DNA of 64,000 nt from Nocardioides kongjuensis (GCF_013409625.1 NZ_JACCBF010000001.1:4281001-4345000), one strand, 5' to 3'. Shown: positions 43,325 through 52,327, numbered from the stretch's first letter. The notes: generated from the sequence alone by a model not told the origin. Numbers and translations are program-made.

Positions 43325-44191
43325 TCACAGGTAGCGCTGGGCGACCCGCGCCGCCCGGGCGCCGTACTGCCCGCCGAACAGGCAGGCGTGGACGAGCAGC
43401 GGGAACAGCTGGTGATAGCCCAGCCGGTCCTCCCAGCCGTCGGCCAGGGGGTGGGCCTCGTCGTAGGCCGTCATGACCTGCGGCAGCTGGGGCAGGCCGA
43501 ACAGGGCCAGCATGGCGAGGTCGACCTCGCGATGCCCGCCGTACGCGGCCGGGTCGATGACGACCACGCGGTCGCCGGCACCCCACAGCACGTTGCCGTT
43601 CCACAGGTCGCCGTGCAGCCGGGCGGGCGGCTCCTCGGGGACGATCGACGGGGCCCGGGCGGCGGCGGTCTCGATCAGCGCGGCGTCCTCGGCGCTGAGG
43701 ATGTCCTTGTCGCGCAGCACCTTGAGGTACGGCGCGATCCGCCGCTCGGCGTGGAACTCCGCCCAGGTCGGCAGGGTGCGGTTCGGCAGGGGCAGCCGGC
43801 CGATGTAGCCGTCGGAGTCGGCGCCGAACCCGGTGGCGCCGTACGCGTGGGTGGCGGCGAGGGCGCGGCCGAAGGAGCCGGCCGCCTCGGCCGTCGGGCG
43901 GCCCGCCTCCACCCAGTCGAGGATCAGGCAGTCGGTGTCGACGGCGAGCACCTCGGGGGTGGCGACGCCGCCGCTCGCAGTGGCCTCGGCGAGCCAGCGC
44001 AGGCAGGCGGCCTCACGGGCGAAGAACTGCGGTGGCGCGGGGCTGAGCGTCTTGAGGAAGGCCGAACGGCCGCTGGACAGGCGCAGCTTGACCGCCGTCG
44101 AGATGTCGCCGCCGGCCACCGGCGCGGTGGCGACGACGGCAGCGCCGAGCAGCTGTTCGGCCCTCCCGGCGACGACCGGCTGGCGCGCCAT
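43325..44191 (-). CDS. Fructosamine kinase-family protein
   Basis: A 288-residue protein of the fructosamine/ketosamine-3-kinase family (APH-like fold). The catalytic loop HGDLWNGNVLW (near residues 193-203) and the DPAAYGGHREVDLAML metal-binding segment are intact. It phosphorylates glycated protein or free sugar amines to promote their removal. Confidence 0.88.
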   Translation of the reverse strand: MARQPVVAGRAEQLLGAAVVATAPVAGGDISTAVKLRLSSGRSAFLKTLSPAPPQFFAREAACLRWLAEATASGGVATPEVLAVDTDCLILDWVEAGRPTAEAAGSFGRALAATHAYGATGFGADSDGYIGRLPLPNRTLPTWAEFHAERRIAPYLKVLRDKDILSAEDAALIETAAARAPSIVPEEPPARLHGDLWNGNVLWGAGDRVVVIDPAAYGGHREVDLAMLALFGLPQLPQVMTAYDEAHPLADGWEDRLGYHQLFPLLVHACLFGGQYGARAARVAQRYL

Positions 44192-44226
44192 CGGCTCCCC
44201 CTGTCCGGCCCGTCAGGCGGACCGGG

Positions 44227-44628
44227 TCAGGCCTGGCCCTTGAGGGCGGCCGGGATCTTCGAGCCCTGCTCGATGGCGCGTTCGGGTGCCTTGACCTTCT
44301 TGAAGCTGCGGATCGCCAGGAACACCAGCAGGCCCGCGAGCAGCACGTAGAACGCGAACACGATCAGGAACGCCCAGTGCAGGTCGAGGCCCTTGCCGTT
44401 CCAGTTGATGAAGTAGGCGATCGCCACCGAGAGCATGATGATCGCGAGCACCAGCAGGAAGCCCGCCGCCGCGACCAGCCCGAGCCCGACACCGCCGGCC
44501 GTCACGCTGACCTTGAGCTCGGACTTGGCGAGCTGGATCTCCTTGCGGATCAGCGTGGAGATGTCGGTCTGCGCGTCCTTGATGAGACGTCCGATGGTCG
44601 GCTCTTCGCGGAGCGGTTCGGTGGCCAT
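44227..44628 (-). CDS. Phage-holin-superfamily membrane protein (DUF1469)
   Basis: A 133-residue protein with an amphipathic N-terminus (TIGRLIKDAQTDISTLIRKEIQLAKSELK) and two membrane helices (near residues 48-73 and 84-106), the layout of actinobacterial Phage_holin_3_6 proteins. These are host envelope proteins, not phage lysis genes. It lies 35 bases from the fructosamine kinase and divergent to nhaA, with a large inverted repeat between them. Confidence 0.8.
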   Translation of the reverse strand: MATEPLREEPTIGRLIKDAQTDISTLIRKEIQLAKSELKVSVTAGGVGLGLVAAAGFLLVLAIIMLSVAIAYFINWNGKGLDLHWAFLIVFAFYVLLAGLLVFLAIRSFKKVKAPERAIEQGSKIPAALKGQA

Positions 44629-44640
44629 GCGGCCGACCTT

Positions 44641-44801
44641 ACCGTCGATCGACAGGAGGCCGCCTACTACGCGGCACCCCAAGGGCGCGCTGGCGGCGTT
44701 GCCGACGCTGGACGTGCCCCCAGCATGCCTGCGCGCCGGGCGCCTTGCCAGCACACCCCCGTGGCACCGCTCGCCACGGCGCCCTCCTGCCGATCGACGG
44801 T
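44641..44801. repeat. Long imperfect palindrome between the holin-like gene and nhaA
   Basis: Arms of 19 bases, 44641-44659 and 44783-44801, are inverted copies at 18 of 19 positions (around TCGATCGA). Inside, GCGG-CC-GGG-G-GCTGGC is again repeated in inverse with point differences, so the 161-base unit folds as a long hairpin. The outer end of the left arm provides the AAGG used by the holin-like gene. It may be a mobile MITE-like relic or a control structure. Confidence 0.55.
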
Positions 44802-44891
44802 CGCCGACATCGCTAGGATCGCTACAGGTGAGCCGGGAAGTCTGGTCGGCATGTGAACGCCCCTGCCCGCACGACGCCAGGAGACCCCGCC

Positions 44892-46319
44892 GTGTCCGAG
44901 CCCCCGCACCAGCACCCGCACCACCCCGACGACCTGTGGCGTCGCGGGCCCGTCTGGACCGCGAGCGAACGACCCCTGGCGCGCTACGTCGCCCGCCCGT
45001 TGCGGGAGTTCCTCCACGTCGAGTCGGCGGGCTCGGTGCTGCTGCTCGCTGCCACCGTGCTCGCGCTGCTGTGGGTGAACCTGCCGTTCGACGGCTGGGC
45101 GTCGGCGTACGACCACTTCTGGCACACCCCGCTCGCGATCGAGATCGGTGAGTGGCGCATCGAGGAGTCGCTGCAGCACTGGGTCAACGACGGGCTGATG
45201 ACCGTCTTCTTCTTCGTCGTGGGCCTGGAGATCAAGTACGAGCTGGTCCACGGCGACCTGCGCGACCCGCGCACCGCCGCGCTGCCGATCGTCGCCGCGG
45301 TCGGCGGGATGGCCGTGCCGGCGCTGGTCTACGTCGCGGTCGTCGGTGGCGGCGCCGGCTCGGCCGGGTGGGGCATCCCGATGGCGACCGACATCGCCTT
45401 CGCGGTCGGGGTGCTCGGGCTGCTCGGGCCGCGGATCCCGTCCGCGGCACGGCTGTTCCTGCTCACCCTCGCGATCGTCGACGACATCGGCGCGATCCTC
45501 GTGATCGCGGTGTTCTACACCGACGACCTCTCGCTCGGCTGGCTGTTCGCCGCGCTGGCGCTGCTCGCCGGGATGGCCGTGCTGAGGGCGGCGCGGGTCT
45601 GGGCGATCCCGGTGTACGCCGTGCTCGGCGTCGCCGTCTGGTTCGCCCTGCTCCAGTCAGGAGTGCACGCGACGCTGGCCGGCGTCGCGGTCGGCCTGCT
45701 CACTCCGGCAGTCGCGCTGCTGCGTCCCTCGGTCGCCACGGAGTACGCCGTCGAGGGGCTGCGCGACAACGACCTCGACGCCGAGGAGCTGCACCGGCTG
45801 CGCTTCCTCATCGGCGAGTCCGTGCCCGTGGTCGAACGGCTGCAGACGCGGCTGCACCCGCTGTCGTCGTACGTCGTGCTGCCGGTGTTCGCCCTCGCCA
45901 ACGCCGGTGTCGCCCTCGGCGACGGCGTCCTCGGCGACGCGCTGCGGGCGCCGGTCGCGCTCGGCATCGCCGCCGGCCTGGTCCTCGGCAAGCCCGTCGG
46001 CATCACCCTCGCCTGCTTCCTCGCGATCCGCCTCGGCGTCGGCCGCATGCCCGAGGGCACCTCGTGGCCCCAGGTCGTCGGCATCGGCGCCGTCGCCGGG
46101 ATCGGCTTCACCGTCTCGCTGTTCATCGCCGGGCTGTCCTTCCCCGGCTCCGAGGTGCTCACCGCGGAGGCGAAGGTCGGCATCCTGCTGGCGTCGGTCC
46201 TCGCCGCGGTGGTCGGTGTCGTGCTCCTGCTGCTCTCGGGCCGCGCCGATCAGAACGGGACTGCGGTCGCCAGCAGTCCTGACCCGGTGCCCCTGCCGGA
46301 CACCAGCCGGCAGAACTGA
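44892..46319 (+). CDS. nhaA: Na+/H+ antiporter NhaA
   Basis: A 475-residue antiporter with about twelve membrane helices. Family hallmarks are MTVFFFVVGLEIKYEL, PMATDIAFAVGVL and the essential double Asp in LAIVDDIGAILVIAVF. It expels sodium in exchange for protons. GTG 44892 is preferred to GTG 44853 because AGGAG lies eight bases before it. Its last 70 bases overlap the convergent gene. Confidence 0.93.
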   Translation: MSEPPHQHPHHPDDLWRRGPVWTASERPLARYVARPLREFLHVESAGSVLLLAATVLALLWVNLPFDGWASAYDHFWHTPLAIEIGEWRIEESLQHWVNDGLMTVFFFVVGLEIKYELVHGDLRDPRTAALPIVAAVGGMAVPALVYVAVVGGGAGSAGWGIPMATDIAFAVGVLGLLGPRIPSAARLFLLTLAIVDDIGAILVIAVFYTDDLSLGWLFAALALLAGMAVLRAARVWAIPVYAVLGVAVWFALLQSGVHATLAGVAVGLLTPAVALLRPSVATEYAVEGLRDNDLDAEELHRLRFLIGESVPVVERLQTRLHPLSSYVVLPVFALANAGVALGDGVLGDALRAPVALGIAAGLVLGKPVGITLACFLAIRLGVGRMPEGTSWPQVVGIGAVAGIGFTVSLFIAGLSFPGSEVLTAEAKVGILLASVLAAVVGVVLLLLSGRADQNGTAVASSPDPVPLPDTSRQN

Positions 46320-47029
46320 ACGGCATCGAGCTCGAGCTCCTCGCCACCGGCGCCGGCGCCCCACTCGCCGCCGGCGGGTCCGCCGAGCGTGAGCCGGTAG
46401 GGCTTGCCGTGACGCTGTGCCCACTCGGCCACGACGTCGGCGACGATGACGCCGTCGTGCTCGGGTCGCAGCACCATCGCGGTGCCCGTCGCCTCGGCGA
46501 GGTCGCTGCGGTGCATCCAGGTGTCGCGCGTCAGGATCACGTCGACGAGGTACCCCAGCGCCCAGCTCTCCTCGACCCCCTGCACCTCCTGCGGCACGCC
46601 CATGTCGCGTCGGCGGAGGAGCCCCGGGACCATCCGGCGGCCCCGGACCGCGCGCGGGCCGACCCGGCGTACGTCCTCGACCAGTCGGGCGGGGCTGTGG
46701 TCCGCGCGCTCGCGCACCTGGACGTCGGTCAGTGCGTCGAGGAACGCGATCCCCTTCGCGGCGGCGTCCTTCCCGGCGATCCTGCGCTGGCGGGCGCCCT
46801 CGCGGATCCCGGCGGCCATCTCGGCCATGCCCACCACGTGGGCGGTCATCTGCCGCACGTCCCACAGGGTGCAGGCGGTCGGGCGGGTCCAGTCGCTCAC
46901 GGCGAGCGCCGCGACGGCGTCGGCGTAGTTGCGGTACTCGTCGGCGGCGAGCCTCATGGCGGTGCTGCGCTCGAGCGCGGGTCGGCGCAACGGCCGGCCG
47001 TTCGAGGGGTCCTTCACGGTGGTGCTCAT
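46250..47029 (-). CDS. Mycothiol-dependent/DinB-like maleylpyruvate isomerase family protein
   Basis: A 259-residue protein of the TIGR03083/MDMPI group. The N-terminal helical bundle has TACTLWDVRQMTAHVVGMAE, with one metal-ligand His near residue 56, and TRDTWMHRSDL later. Members use mycothiol or metal; the reaction is unknown. It is the second gene of a tetR pair (ATGA overlap) and its 3' end overlaps nhaA by 70 bases. Confidence 0.8.
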   Translation of the reverse strand: MSTTVKDPSNGRPLRRPALERSTAMRLAADEYRNYADAVAALAVSDWTRPTACTLWDVRQMTAHVVGMAEMAAGIREGARQRRIAGKDAAAKGIAFLDALTDVQVRERADHSPARLVEDVRRVGPRAVRGRRMVPGLLRRRDMGVPQEVQGVEESWALGYLVDVILTRDTWMHRSDLAEATGTAMVLRPEHDGVIVADVVAEWAQRHGKPYRLTLGGPAGGEWGAGAGGEELELDAVQFCRLVSGRGTGSGLLATAVPF

Positions 47030-47667
47030 TTCCGGGTTCCTGCCTTTCGGCGGGTCGGGCTCTTCCCGGGGAGGGGGAGGAGCCCGACGGCGTCCGCGAA
47101 CATGTCGATGGCCCGGTCGAGCAGCCGCGCGAAGCGGTCCCCACCCGGGTCGTTGGCGAGCTGCTGGTCGATCAGCCCGCTGATCAGGGAGATGTAGATG
47201 TCGATGTCGGCGCGGTCCGAGACGCCCAGGCCGGTCAGGAAGGCCACGCCCTGGTCGAGCACCCGGACGGCGGGCGCGTACGACTCCGGCGTGGGCTCGA
47301 AGCCCGGGATGGTCCGCTGGTTCATCAGCTGGTGCCGGGCCAGGTCGGCGACCGCGTAGTCGAAGAACACCCGCGCCATCCGGTGCAGGGCCGCCCGCGG
47401 GTGGTCCGGCAGGTCGTCGAGGGCCCGGGAGGCGTGGGCCTCGAACTCCGCCCACGCCTCGCCGTACATCGCGTCGTAGACGGCGTTCTTGGAGTCGAAG
47501 TGGGAGTACAGCGACGGCGGCTGCATCCCCACCGCGCCCGCGATGTCGCGCAGCGTGATGCTCGCGATCCCCACCTCGCGGGCCTGGGCCCACGCGGCGT
47601 CGAGGATCTCCCGACGAGTGGCCGCACGCCGTTCGGCGATCCTATTGCGAGTCGGAGTGCCTACCAT
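47026..47667 (-). CDS. TetR-family regulator
   Basis: A 213-residue TetR regulator with its HTH at about residues 28-50 (ITLRDIAGAVGMQPPSLYSHF). The C-terminal domain resembles the TetR_C_33-like group. It is coupled to the DinB-like gene and probably controls both through an AT-rich site at its own start. ATG 47667 lacks a Shine-Dalgarno, so the transcript may be leaderless; GTG 47688 is the alternative. Confidence 0.85.
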   Translation of the reverse strand: MVGTPTRNRIAERRAATRREILDAAWAQAREVGIASITLRDIAGAVGMQPPSLYSHFDSKNAVYDAMYGEAWAEFEAHASRALDDLPDHPRAALHRMARVFFDYAVADLARHQLMNQRTIPGFEPTPESYAPAVRVLDQGVAFLTGLGVSDRADIDIYISLISGLIDQQLANDPGGDRFARLLDRAIDMFADAVGLLPLPGKSPTRRKAGTRK

Positions 47668-47674
47668 AATTAGG
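47660..47674. promoter_or_regulatory. AT-rich palindrome at the tetR start
   Basis: CCTACCATAATTAGG has CCTA and TAGG arms and covers the ATG of the TetR gene. It is the most AT-rich point in the area and could be an autoregulatory operator or -10 element. Confidence 0.3.
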
Positions 47675-47757
47675 AGAATGCGCTCCACGCGTGCCCGTTG
47701 TCAACGGCGAAAACGGGCCTCGTCACAGCAGCCCCAGGCGTCCCGGGCGCGACCGCC

Positions 47758-48177
47758 TCACCCCCGAGGCAGCACCTGGGACGACCCGAGGAACCTCGTC
47801 ACGCTGATCCGCAGCGCCACGCGGTTCGGGTTGGGCCGCGGCTCGCGGTAGCGCTCGGCGTACCGCTCGCAGGCACGCGCGACCGACGCCGGGTCGGAGA
47901 GCACCTCGGCCGTGCCGACGATGGTCGACCACCGGGCGCCGTCGACCTGGCTCACGGCGAGTCGGCCGTCGCGGCGCAGGTTGGCCGCCTTCTGCGAGCC
48001 GCCGTCGGTGATCACCCAGGCGCACTCCTGCTCCGGGTCGAGCACCGCGCCGACGGCGACGGCGTGCGGAGCGCCGTCGCGGTCGAGGGTGCTCAGCGTG
48101 CAGAGGTGGCGCTCGGTCCAGAAGGCCACGAGCGGGGCCGGCAGTGCCGTCCAGACGACGGGGTGCAGCACGGGCAA
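47758..48177 (-). CDS. Pyridoxamine 5'-phosphate oxidase-like flavin/F420-binding protein
   Basis: A 139-residue split-barrel protein (PPOX class), with LCTLSTLDRDGAPHAVAVG at residues 19-37 and a VDGARWSTIVGTAEVL strand pair typical of actinobacterial F420- or FMN-dependent reductases. TTG 48177 is chosen because GGAGGA lies seven bases upstream. The substrate is unknown. Confidence 0.8.
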   Translation of the reverse strand: MPVLHPVVWTALPAPLVAFWTERHLCTLSTLDRDGAPHAVAVGAVLDPEQECAWVITDGGSQKAANLRRDGRLAVSQVDGARWSTIVGTAEVLSDPASVARACERYAERYREPRPNPNRVALRISVTRFLGSSQVLPRG

Positions 48178-48259
48178 GGCTGGTTCCTCCTCGGATGTCG
48201 ACCCGGGTGCGATGATGCTGGCGACCTGCGACGATCGTTCAGACACTCGGGAGAACGCG

Positions 48260-48433
48260 ATGGGCATCTTTCGCCAGAATGCGGGCGAGACTCGCGAAGA
48301 CTACGTCCGTCGTCACTGGAACCGCTCCGGCGTCGTCGCCAACGGCGTCACGCTGGTCGATCTCTACGACCGGATCCGGGCGCTCGAGGCGCGGGTGGCG
48401 GAGCTGGAGGCTCGGGCCCGGCACGATGGTTGA
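48260..48433 (+). CDS. Small coiled-coil protein, 57 aa
   Basis: A 57-residue frame starting MGIFRQNAGETREDYVRRHW and ending in a short coiled coil (LYDRIRALEARVAELEARA). GGGAGAA upstream gives it a ribosome site. The family is unknown, but the heptads and high content of charged residues support a real protein. It is followed by a strong terminator 62 bases on. Confidence 0.6.
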   Translation: MGIFRQNAGETREDYVRRHWNRSGVVANGVTLVDLYDRIRALEARVAELEARARHDG

Positions 48434-48495
48434 GCCGGAGGCCTCGTCCTGCCTCGACGAGCTCTTCGTCGACGGGCCGCCGCGCTGGCCACGCT

Positions 48496-48535
48496 CCGCG
48501 CGTCCGGCCGGGACTGATCCCGACCGGACGCGCGG
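48496..48535. terminator. Bidirectional terminator between the small ORF and acs
   Basis: A perfect 12-base-pair outer stem (48496-48507 with 48524-48535) continues past one mismatch into a 5-base-pair CGGGA/TCCCG stem with a CTGA loop. It lies nine bases after the acs stop on the minus strand and ends the 57-aa gene on the plus strand. Confidence 0.85.
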
Positions 48536-48544
48536 CAGGGACGC

Positions 48545-50527
48545 TCAGGCCTCGGTGGAGGTGGCCTGGCCGGCGGAGATCAGGTCCATGATCGAGGCGT
48601 CGGCGAGGGTCTGGGTGTCGCCGACGGAGCGACCCTCGGCGACGTCACGCAGCAGGCGGCGCATGATCTTGCCCGAGCGGGTCTTGGGGAGCTCGGGGAC
48701 GATCATGATCTGGCGTGGCTTGGCGATCGGGCCGATCTCCTTGCGGACGTGGTCGGAGAGCTCCTTGACGATCTCGGGGCCGCCGTCGCCCGCCTCGTTG
48801 CGCAAGATCACGTACGCGACCACGGCCTGGCCGGTGTCGGGATCCGTGGCGCCGACCACGGCGGCCTCGGCGACCTTGGGGTGCGAGACGAGGGCCGACT
48901 CGATCTCGGTGGTCGAGAGGCGGTGGCCGGACACGTTCATCACGTCGTCGACGCGGCCGAGGACCCAGATGTCGCCGTCGTCGTCCTTCTTCGCGCCGTC
49001 GCCGGCGAAGTAGTAGCCCTCCTTCTTGAAGCGTGACCAGTACGTGTCGACGTACCGGTCGTCGTCGCCCCAGATGGTGCGCAGCATCGAGGGCCACGGC
49101 GAGGTGACCACGAGGTAGCCGCCCGAGCCGTTGGGCACGGGGTGGCCCTCGTCGTCGACGACGTCGGCCTCGATGCCGGGGATCGCGGTCATCGCCGAGC
49201 CCGGCTTGCCGGCGGTGACGCCGGGCAGCGGGGAGATCATGATCGCGCCGGTCTCGGTCTGCCACCAGGTGTCCACGACCGGCGTGCGGTCGCCGCCGAT
49301 GACGTGGCGGTACCAGACGTAGGCCTCCGGGTTGATCGGCTCGCCCACCGAGCCGAGGATCCGCAGCGACGACATGTCGTACTGGTCGGGGATCTCGTTG
49401 CCCTGCTTCATGAACGAGCGGATCGCGGTCGGGGCGGTGTAGAACAGCGAGACCTTGTAGTCCTGGATGATCTTCCACCAGCGGCCCGGGCCGGGCGCGT
49501 CGGGCGTGCCCTCGTAGAGCACCTGGGTGACGCCGTTGGCGAGGGGGCCGTAGACGATGTAGGAGTGGCCGGTGACCCAGCCGATGTCGGCGGTGCACCA
49601 GTAGACGTCGGTCTCCGGCTTGAGGTCGAAGACCGCGTTGTGGGTGTACGCCGCGCCGGTCAGGTAGCCGCCGGTCGTGTGCAGGATGCCCTTCGGCTTG
49701 CCGGTCGTGCCGGAGGTGTACATGACGTAGAGCGGGTGCTCGGAGTCGAACGCCTCGGGGGTGTGCTCGCTCGATGCACCGTCGACGGCGTCGTGCCACC
49801 ACACGTCGACGGCGTCGTCCCACCCGTTCTCACCCAGGTCCTGGCCGGTACGGCGCACCACGAGCACCTTCTCGACCACGTCGGTCTTGGTGCGGGCCTC
49901 GTCGACGGCCGGCTTGAGGGCGGAGGCGGTGCCGCGGCGGTAGCCGCCGTCGGCGGTGACGACGACCTTGGCCTGGCAGTCGTCGAGGCGCGAGGCGAGC
50001 GCGTCGGCGGAGAAGCCGCCGAACACGACCGTGTGCGGGGCGCCGATCCTGGCGCAGGCCAGCATCGTGACGACGGCCTCGGGGATCATCGGCAGGTAGA
50101 TCGCGACCCGGTCGCCCTTGCCGACGCCGAGGTCGGTGAGCGCGTTCGCGGCCTTGGAGACCTCGTCCTTGAGCTCGGCATAGGTGAGGTCGCGGGTGTC
50201 GTCCTCCGGCTCGCCGACCCAGTGGATGGCGACCTTGTCGCCGCGGCCGGCCTCGACGTGCCGGTCGACGCAGTTGTAGGCCGCGTTCAGCTTGCCGCCG
50301 ACGTACCACTTGGCGAACGGCGGGTTGTCCCAGTCGAGGACCCGGTCCCACCTGGTGTCCCACGACAGCCGCTCGGCCTGCTCGGCCCAGAAGCCCTCGC
50401 GGTCGGCCCTGGCGGCGGCGTACGCGTCGGCCTTCACGTTGGCGTCGGCCGCCAGCTCGGCCGGCGGCTCGAAGCGCCGGTCCTCCTTCAGCAGGTTGGC
50501 CAAGGTCTCGGCGGTCTGGTCGCTCAC
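48545..50527 (-). CDS. acs: Acetyl-CoA synthetase
   Basis: A 660-residue AMP-forming acetate-CoA ligase of normal length. YTSGTTGKPKG (phosphate loop), WWQTETG, and the C-terminal PKTRSGKIMRRLLR with the regulatory lysine are intact. It activates acetate to acetyl-CoA. GTG 50527 follows AGGAGA by five bases. A degenerate CRP-like site is about 22 bases upstream, and the acetate transporter is the next gene unit on the same strand. Confidence 0.95.
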   Translation of the reverse strand: MSDQTAETLANLLKEDRRFEPPAELAADANVKADAYAAARADREGFWAEQAERLSWDTRWDRVLDWDNPPFAKWYVGGKLNAAYNCVDRHVEAGRGDKVAIHWVGEPEDDTRDLTYAELKDEVSKAANALTDLGVGKGDRVAIYLPMIPEAVVTMLACARIGAPHTVVFGGFSADALASRLDDCQAKVVVTADGGYRRGTASALKPAVDEARTKTDVVEKVLVVRRTGQDLGENGWDDAVDVWWHDAVDGASSEHTPEAFDSEHPLYVMYTSGTTGKPKGILHTTGGYLTGAAYTHNAVFDLKPETDVYWCTADIGWVTGHSYIVYGPLANGVTQVLYEGTPDAPGPGRWWKIIQDYKVSLFYTAPTAIRSFMKQGNEIPDQYDMSSLRILGSVGEPINPEAYVWYRHVIGGDRTPVVDTWWQTETGAIMISPLPGVTAGKPGSAMTAIPGIEADVVDDEGHPVPNGSGGYLVVTSPWPSMLRTIWGDDDRYVDTYWSRFKKEGYYFAGDGAKKDDDGDIWVLGRVDDVMNVSGHRLSTTEIESALVSHPKVAEAAVVGATDPDTGQAVVAYVILRNEAGDGGPEIVKELSDHVRKEIGPIAKPRQIMIVPELPKTRSGKIMRRLLRDVAEGRSVGDTQTLADASIMDLISAGQATSTEA

Positions 50528-50548
50528 GGTTGTCTCCTGATCGAATCG

Positions 50549-50564
50549 GGTGCCACAGGTCACA
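50549..50564. promoter_or_regulatory. Degenerate CRP/GlxR-like site upstream of acs
   Basis: GGTGCCACAGGTCACA has a perfect TCACA half and a GTGC half in place of GTGA, with the right 6-base spacing. It is supported mainly by the clearer site before the partner transporter genes. Confidence 0.35.
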
Positions 50565-50618
50565 TTAGGACCCACGGGAAGTGTGGTCACCAGGGGTTGC
50601 ACGAGGGTTGCTCGTGCC

Positions 50619-50653
50619 GGAGGCCGGGACGGGTTCCTCCCGTCCCGGCCTCC
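50619..50653 (-). terminator. Terminator of the DUF485-actP operon
   Basis: A perfect 15-base-pair stem (50619-50633 with 50639-50653) around loop TTCCT, 33 bases beyond the actP stop. It separates actP from the acs promoter. Confidence 0.85.
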
Positions 50654-50686
50654 AGGTCGGTGGTGGCGCAGTGGGCCGGGACCGGC

Positions 50687-52327
50687 TCAGTGCTGCACGG
50701 CCTGCTCGGCGCCCGCGCCGGTCAGCGCGCGCACCTCGAGCTCGGTGAACCGCTCCTCCGCGGCCGGCTCCTTCGAGGTGACCGTGCCGAGCCAGCCGAA
50801 GAAGAAGCCGAGCGGGATCGAGAGCAGGCCCGGGTTCTCGAGCGGGAACCAGTGGAAGTCCACGCCGAGCGGGAACAGTGCCTTGCTGATGATCTCGCCG
50901 TCCGGCGTGACCGCGGTCTTGCCGGAGACGACCGGCGAGAAGAACACCAGCGTGATCGCGGAGACCAGGCCGCCGTAGATGCTCCAGGTGGCGCCGCGGG
51001 TGTTGAAGCGCTTCCAGAACATGTTGTAGACGATCGACGGCAGGTTGGCCGAGGCCGCCACCGCGAAGGCGAGGGCCACGAGGAACGCGATGTTGAGGTT
51101 GCGGGCCGGGATGGCCAGCAGGATCGCGACCACGCCGAGCCCCGCCGCGGCGTACCGGGTCACCTTGATCTCCTCCGCCTCGGTGGCCTGGCCCTTGCGG
51201 ATGACCGAGTTGTAGATGTCGTGGGCCACCGAGGTCGACGACGTCAGCGTCAGGCCGGCGACCACCGCGAGGATGGTCGCGAAGGCGACCGCGGAGATCA
51301 GGGCGAGCAGGATCGCGCCGCCGGTCGATCCGGCACCGCCTCCGACCGCCTCGGCGAGGAGCGGCGAGGCCAGGTTGCCCTCGCTGGCGGCCACGTCGCT
51401 GCCGACGCCGGTGTTGAGCAGGGCCGCGGCACCGAAGCCGAGGACCAGCGTGAACAGGTAGAAGACGCCGATCAGGCCGATCGCCCACAGCACCGACTTC
51501 CGCGCGTCCCGCGAGGTCGGGACGGTGTAGAAGCGGACCAGGATGTGCGGCAGGCCCGCCGTGCCCAGGACCAGGGCCAGGCCCAGGCTCAGGAAGTCGA
51601 GCTTGTGGGTCGTGTCGATGCCGTACTTCAGGCCGGGCTCGAGGAAGCCGGGCTTGCCCGAGTTGCTGGACGCCGCGCCGAGGAGCTCGGAGAGGTTGAA
51701 GTGGAACTTCGCCAGCACCAGGACGACGATCAGCGCCGAGCCGATCATCAGCAGGACGGCCTTGACGATCTGCACCCAGGTGGTGCCCTTCATGCCGCCG
51801 ACCGTGACGTAGACGATCATCAGCGCGCCGACGCCCGCGATGACCGCGCTGATGGCGAGGGTGTTCTCCTTGTCGATGCCGAGGAGCAGCACGACCAGGC
51901 TGCCGGCGCCGACCATCTGCGCGAGCAGGTAGAAGATCGACACGACCACCGTGGAGGTCGCTGCGGCCGTGCGGACCGGGCGCTGCTTCATCCGGTACGC
52001 CAGCTGGTCGGCCATCGTGTAGCGGCCCGAGTTGCGCAACATCTCCGCGACCAGCAGCAGGGCCACCAGCCACGCCACGAGGAAGCCGATCGAGTAGAGG
52101 AAGCCGTCGTACCCGGCCAGCGCGATGGCGCCGGAGATGCCGAGGAAGGAGGCGGCCGACATGTAGTCGCCGCCGATGGCGAGGCCGTTCTGGAAGCCCG
52201 AGAACGACCGGCCGCCGGCGTAGAAGTCCGCCGCGCCGCTGGTCTGGCGGCTGGCCCGGATCGTGATGAAGAGGGTCAGCGCGACGACGCCGAGGAAGAG
52301 GCCCGCGGTGAGTACCTGGTGGTCCAT
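50687..52327 (-). CDS. actP: Cation/acetate symporter ActP
   Basis: A 546-residue sodium:solute symporter family protein with about thirteen to fourteen helices. Family segments include FYAGGRSFSGFQNGLAIGGDYMSAASFLG, GGMKGTTWVQIVKAVLL and the SGRYTMADQLAYR loop. It takes up acetate and related short acids. It is coupled to a DUF485 protein, its usual partner (ATGA at 52327), and lies beside acs. Confidence 0.93.
   Translation of the reverse strand: MDHQVLTAGLFLGVVALTLFITIRASRQTSGAADFYAGGRSFSGFQNGLAIGGDYMSAASFLGISGAIALAGYDGFLYSIGFLVAWLVALLLVAEMLRNSGRYTMADQLAYRMKQRPVRTAAATSTVVVSIFYLLAQMVGAGSLVVLLLGIDKENTLAISAVIAGVGALMIVYVTVGGMKGTTWVQIVKAVLLMIGSALIVVLVLAKFHFNLSELLGAASSNSGKPGFLEPGLKYGIDTTHKLDFLSLGLALVLGTAGLPHILVRFYTVPTSRDARKSVLWAIGLIGVFYLFTLVLGFGAAALLNTGVGSDVAASEGNLASPLLAEAVGGGAGSTGGAILLALISAVAFATILAVVAGLTLTSSTSVAHDIYNSVIRKGQATEAEEIKVTRYAAAGLGVVAILLAIPARNLNIAFLVALAFAVAASANLPSIVYNMFWKRFNTRGATWSIYGGLVSAITLVFFSPVVSGKTAVTPDGEIISKALFPLGVDFHWFPLENPGLLSIPLGFFFGWLGTVTSKEPAAEERFTELEVRALTGAGAEQAVQH

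Noticed and set aside
44227..44628. Prophage remnant from the holin-family hit
   Set aside because: No endolysin, integrase or structural genes are nearby; this DUF1469 group is a common host envelope protein in actinobacteria.
47678..47851. Plus-strand ORF starting at an AGGAG-like site upstream of tetR
   Set aside because: AGGAG is only one base from the ATG, and the product is Arg/Ser/Pro low-complexity and runs antisense to the PPOX gene.
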